64,000 bases of DNA, taken from assembly GCF_040566545.1 (NCBI RefSeq), contig NZ_JBEWZI010000019.1:8384-72383 (forward strand). The letters run 5' to 3'. The DNA comes from Uliginosibacterium flavum. Lineage in GTDB: Bacteria > Pseudomonadota > Gammaproteobacteria > Burkholderiales > Rhodocyclaceae. Under the pieces are notes generated by a model. The model did no database searches and had not been told where the DNA came from. It saw only the letters and a program-made list of their open reading frames with translations. Shown one piece after another: positions 52,501 to 58,554 of this stretch (position 1 is the stretch's first letter; the number at the start of each line of letters is the position of its first letter). The translations under genes and the position numbers were made by a program.

Positions 52501-54852
52501 ACCGATACTTTCCAGATCACGGTGAGCAACACCAATGACGCACCGACCGTAGCCAATCCCATCGCAGATCAGAACGCGACTGAAGACGGCGCCTTCAACT
52601 TCCAGTTCGCCAGCAATACCTTCAGCGATCCTGACGTCGGCGACACCCTCAGCTACTCCGTCCAACTCGCCGGCGGTGGCGCCCTGCCAGGCTGGCTCAG
52701 CTTCGATGCAGCTACCCGCAGCTTCAGTGGCACCCCAGCTAATACTGATGTAGGCAGTTTCTCGATTGACGTGATCGCCACCGATGGCAATGGCGGAACC
52801 GTCACCGATACTTTCCAGATCACCGTGAGCAACACCAATGACGCGCCGATCCTGAATACCAACACCGGCCTCAGCGTCAGCGAAGGTGCAAACAGCAGCA
52901 TCACCAACAGCATGCTGGCCACCAGCGACACAGACAACAGCAATGCCCAGATCATTTTCAGCCTCGGCAGCGTACCGGCAGCCGGCAACCTGACGCTATC
53001 CGGCCTAACGCTTGGCATTGGCGACAGTTTCACCCAGCAGGAGATTGATAGCGGACTGCTGGCCTACGCCCATAATGGTAGCGAGACAGTATCGGACAGC
53101 TTCAGCTTCACAATCAGTGATGGCGCGGGCGGCACGATCAGCAGCACCAGTTTCCTGATCACGATCAGCGGCATCAATGACAGCAGCCCGGTCATTACCA
53201 GCAATGGTGGTGGCGCCAGCGCCGCAATCAGCGTGGCGGAAAATACAAGCAACTTCACCACCGTCACCTCGACGGATGCTGACACCGAGGCAACCGCCAG
53301 CTATAGCCTCAGCGGCGGCGCTGACGCAGGGTCCTTCACGATCAACGCAAGTACCGGCGTTCTCACGTTTAACACCGCACCTGATCGCGAAGGCACGGCC
53401 AGCACAAACGGTGACCAAATCTATGAAGTAACGGTAAGCGTCTCTGACGGACTCAACACGGACAGCCAGACCCTTTTTGTAACGGTCACTGACGTCAATG
53501 AATCCGGCGTTGGCACTGTCACGGACAGCAACGCCAGCTCCGATGCGATTGCGGAAAATTCCGCCAACGGCGCCACCGTCAACATCACGGCTTTCGCCAC
53601 GGATGCCGATGCCAGCAACAACAAGGTCACCTACGCGCTGAGTGATGATGCGGGCGGGCGGTTTGCCATCGACAGCAGCACAGGCCTCGTCACCATCACC
53701 AATGGCAGCCTGCTCGACTACGAGTCTTCGACGGCCCACAGCATCACCATCCTGGCCAGCAGTGCCGATGGTTCAAGCAGCACACAAAGCTTCAGCATCA
53801 CCATCAGCAACATCAATGAAGCCCCCAGTATTGCTGCACCAGCCAGCGTTTCAGGCACGCAGGAACAGGCTCTGGCCATCAGCGGCATCAGTCTGGGCGA
53901 CCCTGAAGGCAACATCAACTTCGTCAATATCAACGTCAGTCGGGGCACGCTTACCGTCAGCCTGGCCAGCGGAGCCACCATTGCAGGTGGCAGCAATGGC
54001 AGCGCGTCCTTCACGCTCTCAGGCAGTCAGGCGGCCCTCGACAACGCTCTGGCGAGCCTCGTGTATACCGGCGGAAACGGCTTTACCGGAACAGATCAAC
54101 TCAAGCTCACGGCCAGTGACTCGAATGGTCTGGTCAGCAGCAGCAGCGTGCAACTGCAACTGGTCGGCGTCACCGTTACGCCCGAACCCGAACCCTCTCC
54201 GCCGCCTGCGCCCACCCCGGAGCCAGAAACGCCAGCGGAGCCGCTTACACCGCGCGCACCGGATGTGCCAGAAGACTTGCCAGCGCCGCTAGTGGCGACT
54301 CCTGCGCCAACACCAGCAGAGCCTGTAGCCAGACCAGATATCGCGCCAGAGACTCCGCCGGCAAAGCCCCTGCCCAATACCGCGACCCTCACTAATCCCG
54401 GTATTGAAGAGAGCAGCAACGCGCCCGTCCTGACACCACAGGACGAAATCATCACAACCTTGCGCAAACTTGATCAATCATTGGGCAGCACCCGTACAGG
54501 AATGGTCAGCGAAACCCTGAGTCTCAATTTCGCCCCATCACAAACGGATGACAACACCTTCGACAATCTGCTTCGTCTGTCGCCAACCCAGGCCGGCAAA
54601 GCGGCGACTGCCGTACTCACTGCCGGTGTGGTGTGGTGGGCAGGGCGCTCGGCCGGCTTGATCGCAGCCTTGATGGCATCGGTACCGACCTGGCGGGTGG
54701 TTGATCCGCTGCCCATCCTGGCGCGCGACCGCAAACACCGCAAAGAACATGAACTGAGCGAAGACGACAACCCGCCCACCCTGGACATTGATCGCGACGT
54801 GCTGACCGCCACCCAGCCCGACCGCCTGATGCTGATGGATACTGAAGAGTGA
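40543..54852 (+). CDS. Giant LEPR-XLL/DUF4347 cadherin-like repeat protein (4769 residues)
   Basis: The largest gene here (14.3 kb). No classical Sec signal peptide: residues 1-25 are Arg-rich, then FEEVEARLLYSAD (27-39) matches an LEPR-XLL-type motif. A DUF4347 domain (about 75-240) has LITHG with His135 and LLIYGCNFA with Cys178, a pattern like caspase-clan proteases. Then two about-200-residue modules (245-670); a long array of 95-135-residue VCBS/cadherin-like repeats (NDAP starts, DVDAAS, GTLT); five dystroglycan-type repeats (3614-4098); cadherin repeats; a Pro-rich linker (about 4547-4620); and a hydrophobic segment (about 4684-4712) with TWRVVDPLPIL. I see only two Cys in the whole protein. 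Very likely a surface adhesin or structural protein exported by the upstream genes. Confidence 0.88.
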   Translation: MPVRQFLRRTFGLRSVAGMPIPRKAVFEEVEARLLYSADLAPGISDAGLSAEIRVIDSRTDSAPSTVTTQSTQHAQQLVFIDSTVADADKLLADVRSGNPDAEVISISSERDGISQISEALAGRSNVSAIHLITHGSAGELKIGNSTLNASTVAGYSTQLESWRKALSTEADLLIYGCNFAANDNGQSFADELAKLTGADVAASSNLTGDATQGGDWTLEYQRGEIEATVTVSTALQQSWAGTLAIVQDSVSTATTTSVGASSLSFAHTVGTGTNGILIVEYATRGTTSPDSITYNGVALTRLDTNSNSTVVTTEIWYLKTPAAGTHNIVITMPGAAKEFTVGASSYFNVDQTATFGTVAKATGTGTAVSVNVVSASGDLVIDAIATRQQTSNPSTGAGQTQRWTNTCGVSSADPLGAGSSEAGAASVTMSWTLSGSQEWATLGVSLNAAPSVAPVVSSAGALTITQDAVTTAATSTLGATSLTLAHTVGAGTNSILIVEYSTRGTDSPTSITYNGVALTRLDTNANSTVVTTEIWYLKNPAAGAHNIVVTMPGSAKEFAIGATSYFNVDQTSTFGTVAKATGTGTAVSVTVASATGNLVIDAMATRQQGGVPSVGSGQIQRWTNSSGTGSAEPLGAGSSETGAASVTMSWTLADAMEWATIGVSLNAANDASGGILAYTENAAATPISTTITVTDADSSNLTGATIQITSNYQNGQDVLAFTNQLGITGSWNASTGMMTLTGTASVANYQTALRAVTYANTSNNPNTSTRTVTFIANDGTATGSATRSITVAAVNDAPVVTAGNTLVYTENGVATAVSNALTLTDADSTNLTGATIQITSSYQNGQDVLAFTTQNGITGSWNATTGMMTLTGTTTAANYQSALRSLTYANTSDNPSTLARTVTFIANDGATTGSATASITVAAVNDAPVVTAGNTLAYTENGVATAVSSALTLTDADSTNLTGTTIQITGNYQNGQDVLAFTTQNGITGSWNATTGMMTLTGTTTVANYQSALRSLTYANTSDNPSTSTRTLTFIANDGAATGSATSSITVAAANDAPTATITPASYNATEQTSLTLHGTGLAVSDADAGSSNVTVTVTVVSGTLTAAAGSTGAGVSGSGTAMLTLTGTLTQINNLLAGSNSGTLTYTSSSNTPPASDTLTLQINDGGNTGSGGTQTGSDTATINLSAVNDAPTATITPTSYNVNEQTTLTLQGTGLAIADVDAASASVTATVSVVSGTLSAAAGTTGVGISGSGTSSITLTGTLTQINNLLAGNLSGTLSYIINSNTPPASDTLTLGVNDGGNTGSGGAKTGSDTASINITAINDAPTNTVPGAQATDEDTALVFSSGNGNRIQIADVDAASGSMQITLSVTNGTLTLAGTTGLSFSSGDGTGDASMIFTGTVANINTALATLTYNPTANYNGAATLTLITNDQGNTGSGGAQSDTDNVSITVNAINDSPVNSVPGAQSVAEDTNLAISGITINDVDLNLISVALSVNNGTLNVTLSGAASISAGVNGTATLTVSGTQADMNATLASLIYRGTLNYNGSDTLTVLSTDSNGATDSDTVGITVTAGNDAPTNTVPGTQATDEDTALVFSSGNGNQIQIADVDAASGSMQITLSVTNGTLTLAGTTGLSFSSGDGTGDASMIFSGTVANINTALATLTYNPTANFNGAATLTLITNDQGNTGSGGARSDTDNVSITVNAINDSPINSVPGAQVVAEDTNLAISGITVNDVDLNLISVALSVNNGTLNVTLSGAASISAGVNGTAALTVSGTQADINATLASLIYRGTLNYSGSDTLTVLSTDSNGATDSDTVGITVTAVNDAPVNSVPGAQATDEDTALVFSAGNGNQIQIADVDAASGSMQITLSVTNGTLTLAGVTGLSFSSGDGTGDASMIFTGTVANINTALATLTYNPTANFNGAATLTLITNDQGNTGSGGARSDTDNVSITVNAINDAPGLSTTGTTLSYTENAAATAVDSGITVSDIDSANLASAVVQITGNYQNGQDVLAFANQNGITGSWNAGTGTLTLTGSASVANYQTALRSITYQNTSNNPVTTTRTVSFTVNDGALDSNTATRNIGLTAVNDDPVNSVPGAQAVDEDDVLVFSAGNGNQIQIADVDAASGSMQVTLSVTHGTLTLAGTTGLSFSSGDGTGDASMIFTGTVANINTALATLTYNPTANYNGAATLTLITNDQGNTGTGGAHSDTDNVSITVNPINDAPVANDDSASTAPGVPIDVNVKANDSDVDNVAGDLTVTIISNSPGTSATVNPDGTINFDPGATNGAQTVTYQLTDVDGLQSGIATLTINVAANNLPTSLDDSATFDEDTSYSFLVSDFDFSDADGTHTLAGVRIDTLPLDGTLTLSGVAVTAGQTITTANITNLLFTPALNANGSPYATFTFSVQDSIGGYDASPNTFTLNVDAVNDAPVNTLPASQNTTEDNSLTLSIGNGNPISISDIDAGGASMAVTLSVTNGTLTLAGITGLSFTTGDGTADGSMVFTGSIVDINTALNGLIFAPTADFNGTATLTLTTDDQSNTGSGGAKTDTDNLTINVDPANDAPALTTTGSTLAYTENAAATAIDGGLTASDIDSANLNGATIQISSNYQNGEDVLAFANQNGISGSWDAGTGTLTLSGSASAANYQTALRSITYQNTSNAPSTATRSVSFTVSDGSLSSNTATRDISVANANDAPVVTIAQPSYSASEQVNLSLAGTGLSLADVDAASGSLSATLSVVSGTLTVAAGSTGVVVGGSGTDSVTLTGTLAQINNLLAGSGSATITYLISSDTPPASDTLTLAVDDNGNTGGGNLSDSDSVTINITAINDAPVNTVPGAQSVAEDATLAFTGGAAISVNDVDANLSTVQLSVGNGALTVSLAGGATISSGANASGTLTLSGSQVQINAALATLSYQGNANFNGADTLTILSTDASAATDSDTVAITVTAANDAPVVSIAQPSYTATEQTSLALHNTGLSLADVDAASGTVIATVSVLNGTLTVAIGSTGVVAGGSGTDTVTLTGTLTQINNLLAGNGTATLTYLQSGNTPTNDTLTLAIDDDGNTGSGGALTDSDSVTINLSAVNDAPTATITPVSYSATEQTTLTLAGTGLAITDTDAAAASITATVSVVDGTLSAAAGSTGVVVGGSGGNSITLTGTLAQINNLLAGNGGSSLNYIINNDTPSASDTLTLAVNDSGNTGSGGALTASDTATINITAANDAPVVTIAQPSYSASEQVNLSLAGTGLSLADVDAASGSLSATLSVVSGTLTVAAGSTGVVVGGSGTDSVTLTGTLAQINNLLAGSGSATITYLISSDTPPASDTLTLAVDDNGNTGGGNLSDSDSVTINITAINDAPVNTVPGAQSVAEDATLAFTGGAAISVNDVDANLSTVQLSVGNGALTVSLAGGATISSGANASGTLTLSGSQVQINAALATLSYQGNANFNGADTLTILSTDASAATDSDTVAITVTAANDAPINSVPGAQVVNENDSLVFSSGNGNQIVITDVDATSGSLQVSLSVTNGILTLAQTTGLSFTTGNGTADTSMVFTGTLTDINAAINGLSFTPSADFNGAANLSLSTDDQANTGTGGALSDSDNIAITVNAINDAPTVTNAIPDQSATEDAAFYLQFASNTFNDVDAGDTLTYSTSALPAWLNFDALTRAFSGTPTNGVVGSFSVTVTANDGNGGSVADSFTITVTNTNDAPTAANSIPDQNVTEDGAFNFQFASNTFDDMDAGDTLTYTTSALPAWLYFDSATRTFSGTPANSDVGSFSVTVTADDGNGGSVADSFTITVTNTNDAPTVANAIPDQTATEDAAFNFQFASNTFNDVDASDTLTFSTSALPAWLSFDSATRTFSGTPTNGDVGSVSITVTATDGSANSVSDTFAITVANTNDAPTVTNTIPDQNATEDAAFNFQFASNAFGDVDVGDTLIYTTSALPAWLSFDAATRSFNGTPANADAGSFSITVTAADGNGGAVTDTFQITVSNTNDAPTVANPIADQNATEDGAFNFQFASNTFSDPDVGDTLSYSVQLAGGGALPGWLSFDAATRSFSGTPANTDVGSFSIDVIATDGNGGTVTDTFQITVSNTNDAPILNTNTGLSVSEGANSSITNSMLATSDTDNSNAQIIFSLGSVPAAGNLTLSGLTLGIGDSFTQQEIDSGLLAYAHNGSETVSDSFSFTISDGAGGTISSTSFLITISGINDSSPVITSNGGGASAAISVAENTSNFTTVTSTDADTEATASYSLSGGADAGSFTINASTGVLTFNTAPDREGTASTNGDQIYEVTVSVSDGLNTDSQTLFVTVTDVNESGVGTVTDSNASSDAIAENSANGATVNITAFATDADASNNKVTYALSDDAGGRFAIDSSTGLVTITNGSLLDYESSTAHSITILASSADGSSSTQSFSITISNINEAPSIAAPASVSGTQEQALAISGISLGDPEGNINFVNINVSRGTLTVSLASGATIAGGSNGSASFTLSGSQAALDNALASLVYTGGNGFTGTDQLKLTASDSNGLVSSSSVQLQLVGVTVTPEPEPSPPPAPTPEPETPAEPLTPRAPDVPEDLPAPLVATPAPTPAEPVARPDIAPETPPAKPLPNTATLTNPGIEESSNAPVLTPQDEIITTLRKLDQSLGSTRTGMVSETLSLNFAPSQTDDNTFDNLLRLSPTQAGKAATAVLTAGVVWWAGRSAGLIAALMASVPTWRVVDPLPILARDRKHRKEHELSEDDNPPTLDIDRDVLTATQPDRLMLMDTEE
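41278..42546 (+). repeat. Two tandem about-640-nt modules in the giant gene
   Basis: The first module (about 41278-41930) and the second (about 41935-42546) encode near-copies: VQDSV...TRGT..SITYNGVALTRLDTN and TEIWYLK..AAG.HNIV, ending in SWTL....EWAT.GVSLNAA. They are beta-sandwich-like and differ from the later repeats. Confidence 0.85.
44518..46428 (+). repeat. 756-nt super-repeat in the giant gene (two and a half copies)
   Basis: Units start at 44518, 45274 and 46030. Each joins a 399-nt A part (TDEDTALVFSSGNGN, DVDAASGSMQITLSV) to a 357-nt B part (AEDTNLAISGIT, NDVDLNLISVALSV). The third copy keeps only the A part. DNA identity is high, with scattered silent changes. Confidence 0.88.
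48636..49412 (+). repeat. 777-nt exact repeat in the giant gene, copy 1
   Basis: Compared base by base, this stretch shows no difference from 50211-50987, 1575 nt downstream. Identity starts and ends abruptly. Confidence 0.9.
50211..50987 (+). repeat. 777-nt exact repeat in the giant gene, copy 2
   Basis: Copy of 48636-49412. Neighbouring repeat units differ at many positions, so this pair reflects recent duplication or gene conversion. Confidence 0.9.
51382..52836 (+). repeat. Five dystroglycan-type cadherin-like repeats
   Basis: Units start at 51382, 51670, 51958, 52246 and 52534 (four of 288 nt and a last one of 303 nt). Each encodes IPDQ.ATEDAAF.FQFASN.F.DVD, SALPAWL.FD and TRTFSGTP, features of the CADG/He_PIG type. 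Confidence 0.9.
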
Positions 54853-56384
54853 AACTCAATCTGAACCCCACCACGCGCATCACGCTCGGCCTGCTTTCGC
54901 TGGCCGTTACGCTACTGCTCGCCCTGGATCTCCTGCTCGGCGTTTTTCCCGACCCGGCACGCCAGGAAACCCAGGCGCGCAAACAATTTGCCGAAAGCAT
55001 CGCGATCCAGGTTGCCAGCTTGCTGATGCACGACAGCGCCGACACCGCCGCAGCGGTATTGCCTGAACTGCTACAGCGCGATGCACGCCTGCGCAGCATC
55101 GGCGTGCGCACCGCCGACATGCGTCTGCTGCTGGCCACCCCCAGTCATGCAAGCGACTGGGCCGCCGGCAGTGATGACGAACTGGGGCGCAGCCACTTCA
55201 TCGTACCGATCAGCGCCGGCACGGCCAGCACCGGCAACTGGGGGCAGATTGAAGTCAGCTTCAAGCCCCTCGACAACAGCCTGTTCAACCTTCTCAGCCC
55301 CGGCGTCAAACTGATCTTGATCTTCAGCCTCAGCGGCACCCTCATCTACTACCTTTACCTGCGCCGCACCCTGCTCCATCTTGACCCTTCGGCGGCCATT
55401 CCCGAACGTGTCCAAACCGCTTTCGACGCGATGAGCGAAGCCATCGTGGTGCTCGACGCACGCAAACGCATCGTGATGGTCAATCGCAGTTTCGAGAAAA
55501 TGCAGCCCGACCCGAATGAGCAAATCATCAGCCGGCCGCTGGAAAGCATCACCTGGCTTGGCAAGGGCCGCGAACACATCTCCGGCGACACACCCTGGGA
55601 TGAATGCATGCGCAGCAAGCAGCCTTCCGACAGCGGGGTTTATGAAGCACGCCTGGCCGACGGCAAGCTGCGCCGCCTGATTACTACCGCTTCACCGGTA
55701 CTGGATGCCCGCAACGCGGTACGCGGCTGCCTGGTATCTTTCAACGACGTCACCGATCTTGACGAGGCCAATCACCTGCTTGTTAGTCTGATGGCTGATT
55801 TGAGCAGTTCCAAGGAGCTGCTCGAAGTCCAGAATGCTGAACTACAGCGTCTGGCCAGCGTCGACCCGATGACCGGCACGCGCAACCGCCGCTCCTTCTT
55901 TCCCGAATTCGAACGCATGTTCGACGATGCCCGTGGCCGCAGCCTGCAACTCTCCTTCATCATGGCCGACATCGACAAATTCAAACTGGTCAATGACAAC
56001 TACGGTCACGGCATCGGCGACAAGGTGATCCAGAAGTTTGCCGCCATCATGCTGCGGGAAGCCCGCGACACCGACATCGTCTGTCGCTACGGCGGCGAAG
56101 AGTTCTGCATCGCCCTGCCCGGTACGGATGCAGAACAAGCCTGGCAAGTCGCCGAGCGCATCCGCAAAGCCGTGCAGGCGGAAGTGGGCGCCGCCCTGCC
56201 ACTTGATCCGCAGCCGGTCATCACGACCAGCTTTGGCGTCTCTACCGTCACTGCAGGCGCAGCCTCCGCCGACATCCTCGCCGACCAGGCCGACCAGGCG
56301 CTGTATTACTCCAAGCACAACGGGCGCAACCGCTGCACTACCTACTCGCTGGTGATTGCCAACGCCGCCCACGAAGAAGCCTGA
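54849..56384 (+). CDS. Membrane diguanylate cyclase with PAS domain
   Basis: A 511-residue protein. TM1 is at about 11-33, a periplasmic domain about 35-155, TM2 about 156-175, a PAS domain about 190-300, and a GGDEF domain about 345-505. The active-site motif is GGEEF at 415-419, and the inhibitory RxxD I-site (RDTD) lies five residues before it, so the enzyme is probably active with product feedback. It starts with a GTG overlapping the giant gene's TGA (GTGA), implying coupled translation. It makes c-di-GMP, a common signal for adhesin display. Confidence 0.93.
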   Translation: MKLNLNPTTRITLGLLSLAVTLLLALDLLLGVFPDPARQETQARKQFAESIAIQVASLLMHDSADTAAAVLPELLQRDARLRSIGVRTADMRLLLATPSHASDWAAGSDDELGRSHFIVPISAGTASTGNWGQIEVSFKPLDNSLFNLLSPGVKLILIFSLSGTLIYYLYLRRTLLHLDPSAAIPERVQTAFDAMSEAIVVLDARKRIVMVNRSFEKMQPDPNEQIISRPLESITWLGKGREHISGDTPWDECMRSKQPSDSGVYEARLADGKLRRLITTASPVLDARNAVRGCLVSFNDVTDLDEANHLLVSLMADLSSSKELLEVQNAELQRLASVDPMTGTRNRRSFFPEFERMFDDARGRSLQLSFIMADIDKFKLVNDNYGHGIGDKVIQKFAAIMLREARDTDIVCRYGGEEFCIALPGTDAEQAWQVAERIRKAVQAEVGAALPLDPQPVITTSFGVSTVTAGAASADILADQADQALYYSKHNGRNRCTTYSLVIANAAHEEA

Positions 56385-56396
56385 GGCATACACCCC

Positions 56397-56423
56397 GAAG
56401 AGCCGCGCGCAGAAAGGCTCTTC
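56397..56423. repeat. TGNAGAG-type palindrome after the cyclase gene
   Basis: GAAGAGCC (56397-56404) and GGCTCTTC (56416-56423) pair perfectly with an 11-nt loop. It lies 12 nt after the stop, between convergent genes, and may help end transcription. Confidence 0.65.
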
Positions 56424-56483
56424 AGCACCCCTGCTTCAAGAGGCAAGCTGGGAGCGCCTTTCCAAGGCATCCTCCGCCCGATT

Positions 56484-57155
56484 TCATTGCCGCCGCAGGC
56501 GCAGCGTGCGCGCCACCACCAGATTCGTCACCCGCACCGCACCGCGTTGTTTCAGCGTGCGGGCCAACTCATTCAGCGTGGCGCCGCTGGTCATCACATC
56601 ATCCAGCACCAGCACATGCTGCCCCGTGAAGTCCTCCACCGCACGGAACACGCCGCGCACCGCGCTGCGCCGCTGCTTGCCGCGCAAGCCGACAAATTTC
56701 GGCGTATTCACATCGCGGATGATCGCCTGCCGCCGCAAAGGCAAACCACTGACTCGCGCCAGTCGGCGCGCCAGTTCATTCGACTGGTTGAAACCGCGCT
56801 CGGCCAGCCGCCGGGCATGCAAGGGCACCGGCACGATGCAATCGACAGTCAGCCCGGCCAATGCGGCATTCAGCTCGCCCCCCAACCAGTCGATCAGGCC
56901 AAAGCCCTTGCCATGCTTCAGCGCCAGCACCATTTCGCGCACGGGCTGCGTATAAATGAAGGCCGCGCGCGTGGCGTCGAAGTACGGCAGACGATGCAGG
57001 CACTGCCCACAGAGCATGCCCTCAAGAGGCACAGGCAGCGCGCATCTCGCGCACACCTGCCCGGGAAGCCGCACCAGCATTGGCTCACAGGCCAGGCATA
57101 CAGCAGCATTTCCCGCCACCTCGCCGCACACGAAGCATTCCCGCGTCCACAGCAT
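56484..57155 (-). CDS. comF: ComF-family phosphoribosyltransferase-like protein
   Basis: A 223-residue protein. The N-terminal zinc-finger-like cysteines are CFVCGEV, CLACEP, CARC and CGQC. The PRTase domain has VLVLDDVMTSGATLNELA, the PRPP-binding loop. ComF proteins are needed for DNA uptake in competent bacteria. The ATG at 57155 fits the family; the upstream extension does not. It sits beside bioB, a frequent neighbourhood in this group. Confidence 0.92.
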   Translation of the reverse strand: MLWTRECFVCGEVAGNAAVCLACEPMLVRLPGQVCARCALPVPLEGMLCGQCLHRLPYFDATRAAFIYTQPVREMVLALKHGKGFGLIDWLGGELNAALAGLTVDCIVPVPLHARRLAERGFNQSNELARRLARVSGLPLRRQAIIRDVNTPKFVGLRGKQRRSAVRGVFRAVEDFTGQHVLVLDDVMTSGATLNELARTLKQRGAVRVTNLVVARTLRLRRQ

Positions 57156-57252
57156 GGTTATTGTCCATCTGAAGAAATTCCCGATGCGGTTTGACAAGCT
57201 TTCCGCCTTTCCCGGATCATTGCCGGCTGAACTCAGAAACAAGGCCGTATTC

Positions 57253-58248
57253 ATGACTTCCTGCTCGACCGTAGAACAAGCCGTTACTTTCCACCGCCCC
57301 ACCAGTGCAGCCGCAGAAGGCGAGTGGAGCACCGATGCAGTCGCCGAGCTTTTCGCGCTGCCGTTCAACGACCTGATCTATCGTGCCCAGCAGGTGCATC
57401 GTAGCCACTTCGACGCCAATGCCGTGCAGCGTTCCACCCTTCTGTCCATCAAGACTGGCGGCTGCTCCGAGGATTGCAGCTACTGCTCGCAATCCAAGCG
57501 TTACAAGACCGGCCTCGAATCCGAGCCGCTGATGAGCCTGGATGAAGTGCTGAAAATGGCCCAGGCCGCCAAGGACAAAGGCGCCTCGCGCTTCTGCATG
57601 GGTGCTGCCTGGCGCAGCCCCAAGGAAAAGGATCTGGAGCCGGTGCTGGAAATGGTCTCCGAGGTCAAGAAGCTGGGCCTCGAAACCTGCGTCACCCTGG
57701 GCATGCTCAAGGATGGTCAGGCCGAACGCCTGAAGGAAGCCGGACTGGATTACTACAACCACAATCTGGACACCGCCCGCGAGTTCTATTCCGAGATCGT
57801 CACCACCCACACCATCGATGATCGTCTGGACACCATCGACAAGGTGCGCAAGCAGGGCATCAAGGTCTGCGCCGGCGGCATTGTCGGCCTGGGTGAAAAC
57901 CGCCGCGCCCGCGCCGTGCTGATCGCCCAGCTCGCCAATCTGAACCCGGCCCCCGAATCCGTGCCGATCAATGGTCTGGTGCCGATCAAGGGCACGCCGC
58001 TGGCCGAAGTGCCAGCGCTCGATCCGTTTGAGTTCATCCGCACCATCGCCGTGGCGCGCATCACCATGCCGCAAAGCTATGTGCGCCTGTCAGCGGGCCG
58101 TCAGGAGATGAGCGACGAAGTGCAAGCCCTGTGTTATCTGGCCGGAGCCAACTCCATCTTCTCGGGTGATCGTCTGCTCACCACCGACAATCCGGGCGCC
58201 GACAGCGACGCCGAGTTGTTCGGCAAGCTGGGCTTGCGCGCATTCTAA
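57253..58248 (+). CDS. bioB: Biotin synthase
   Basis: A 331-residue radical-SAM enzyme that inserts sulfur into dethiobiotin. The cluster motif is GGCSEDCSYCSQS (C-x3-C-x2-C). FCMGAAWR, CVTLGML, YYNHNLDT and the NGLVPIKGTPL stretch are typical. The ATG at 57253 gives the normal N-terminus; ATG at 57184 is possible. It is divergent from comF. Confidence 0.96.
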   Translation: MTSCSTVEQAVTFHRPTSAAAEGEWSTDAVAELFALPFNDLIYRAQQVHRSHFDANAVQRSTLLSIKTGGCSEDCSYCSQSKRYKTGLESEPLMSLDEVLKMAQAAKDKGASRFCMGAAWRSPKEKDLEPVLEMVSEVKKLGLETCVTLGMLKDGQAERLKEAGLDYYNHNLDTAREFYSEIVTTHTIDDRLDTIDKVRKQGIKVCAGGIVGLGENRRARAVLIAQLANLNPAPESVPINGLVPIKGTPLAEVPALDPFEFIRTIAVARITMPQSYVRLSAGRQEMSDEVQALCYLAGANSIFSGDRLLTTDNPGADSDAELFGKLGLRAF

Positions 58249-58554
58249 GAGGCCGTTCTGGATCTATAGCAGCGGGCCGCGATGTGATAAAAAACGGCGC
58301 TCAGCCCTCTACCCCAGCTGCCGAATTTTGAACAGGCGCGGTGGAAGCACACGAACGCGGCCCCGTGCATTGTGGAAACCCTTAGCTGTAGCAATACACC
58401 GGTCAGACTCTACAATGTCGCAACAATGACAAACCCGCTCACCCGGCGACAAGCCCAAGAAGCGCACCAATACTGAATCCGCACAGAGATGGCCGCAGCA
58501 GGCCCCGTTTTTGCTGCACTCCAGCCTCCACCCTGAACTTCTTTATCAGCCACC
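58249..58554. other. Non-coding gap between bioB and the antiporter gene
   Basis: About 306 nt without a recognisable gene, hairpin terminator or operator. The antiporter promoter probably lies here. Confidence 0.5.

Noticed and set aside
41278..54170. Could the repeats be a CRISPR or non-coding satellite array?
   Set aside because: The units keep one long reading frame with codon-type divergence and known beta-domain motifs, so they are protein repeats.
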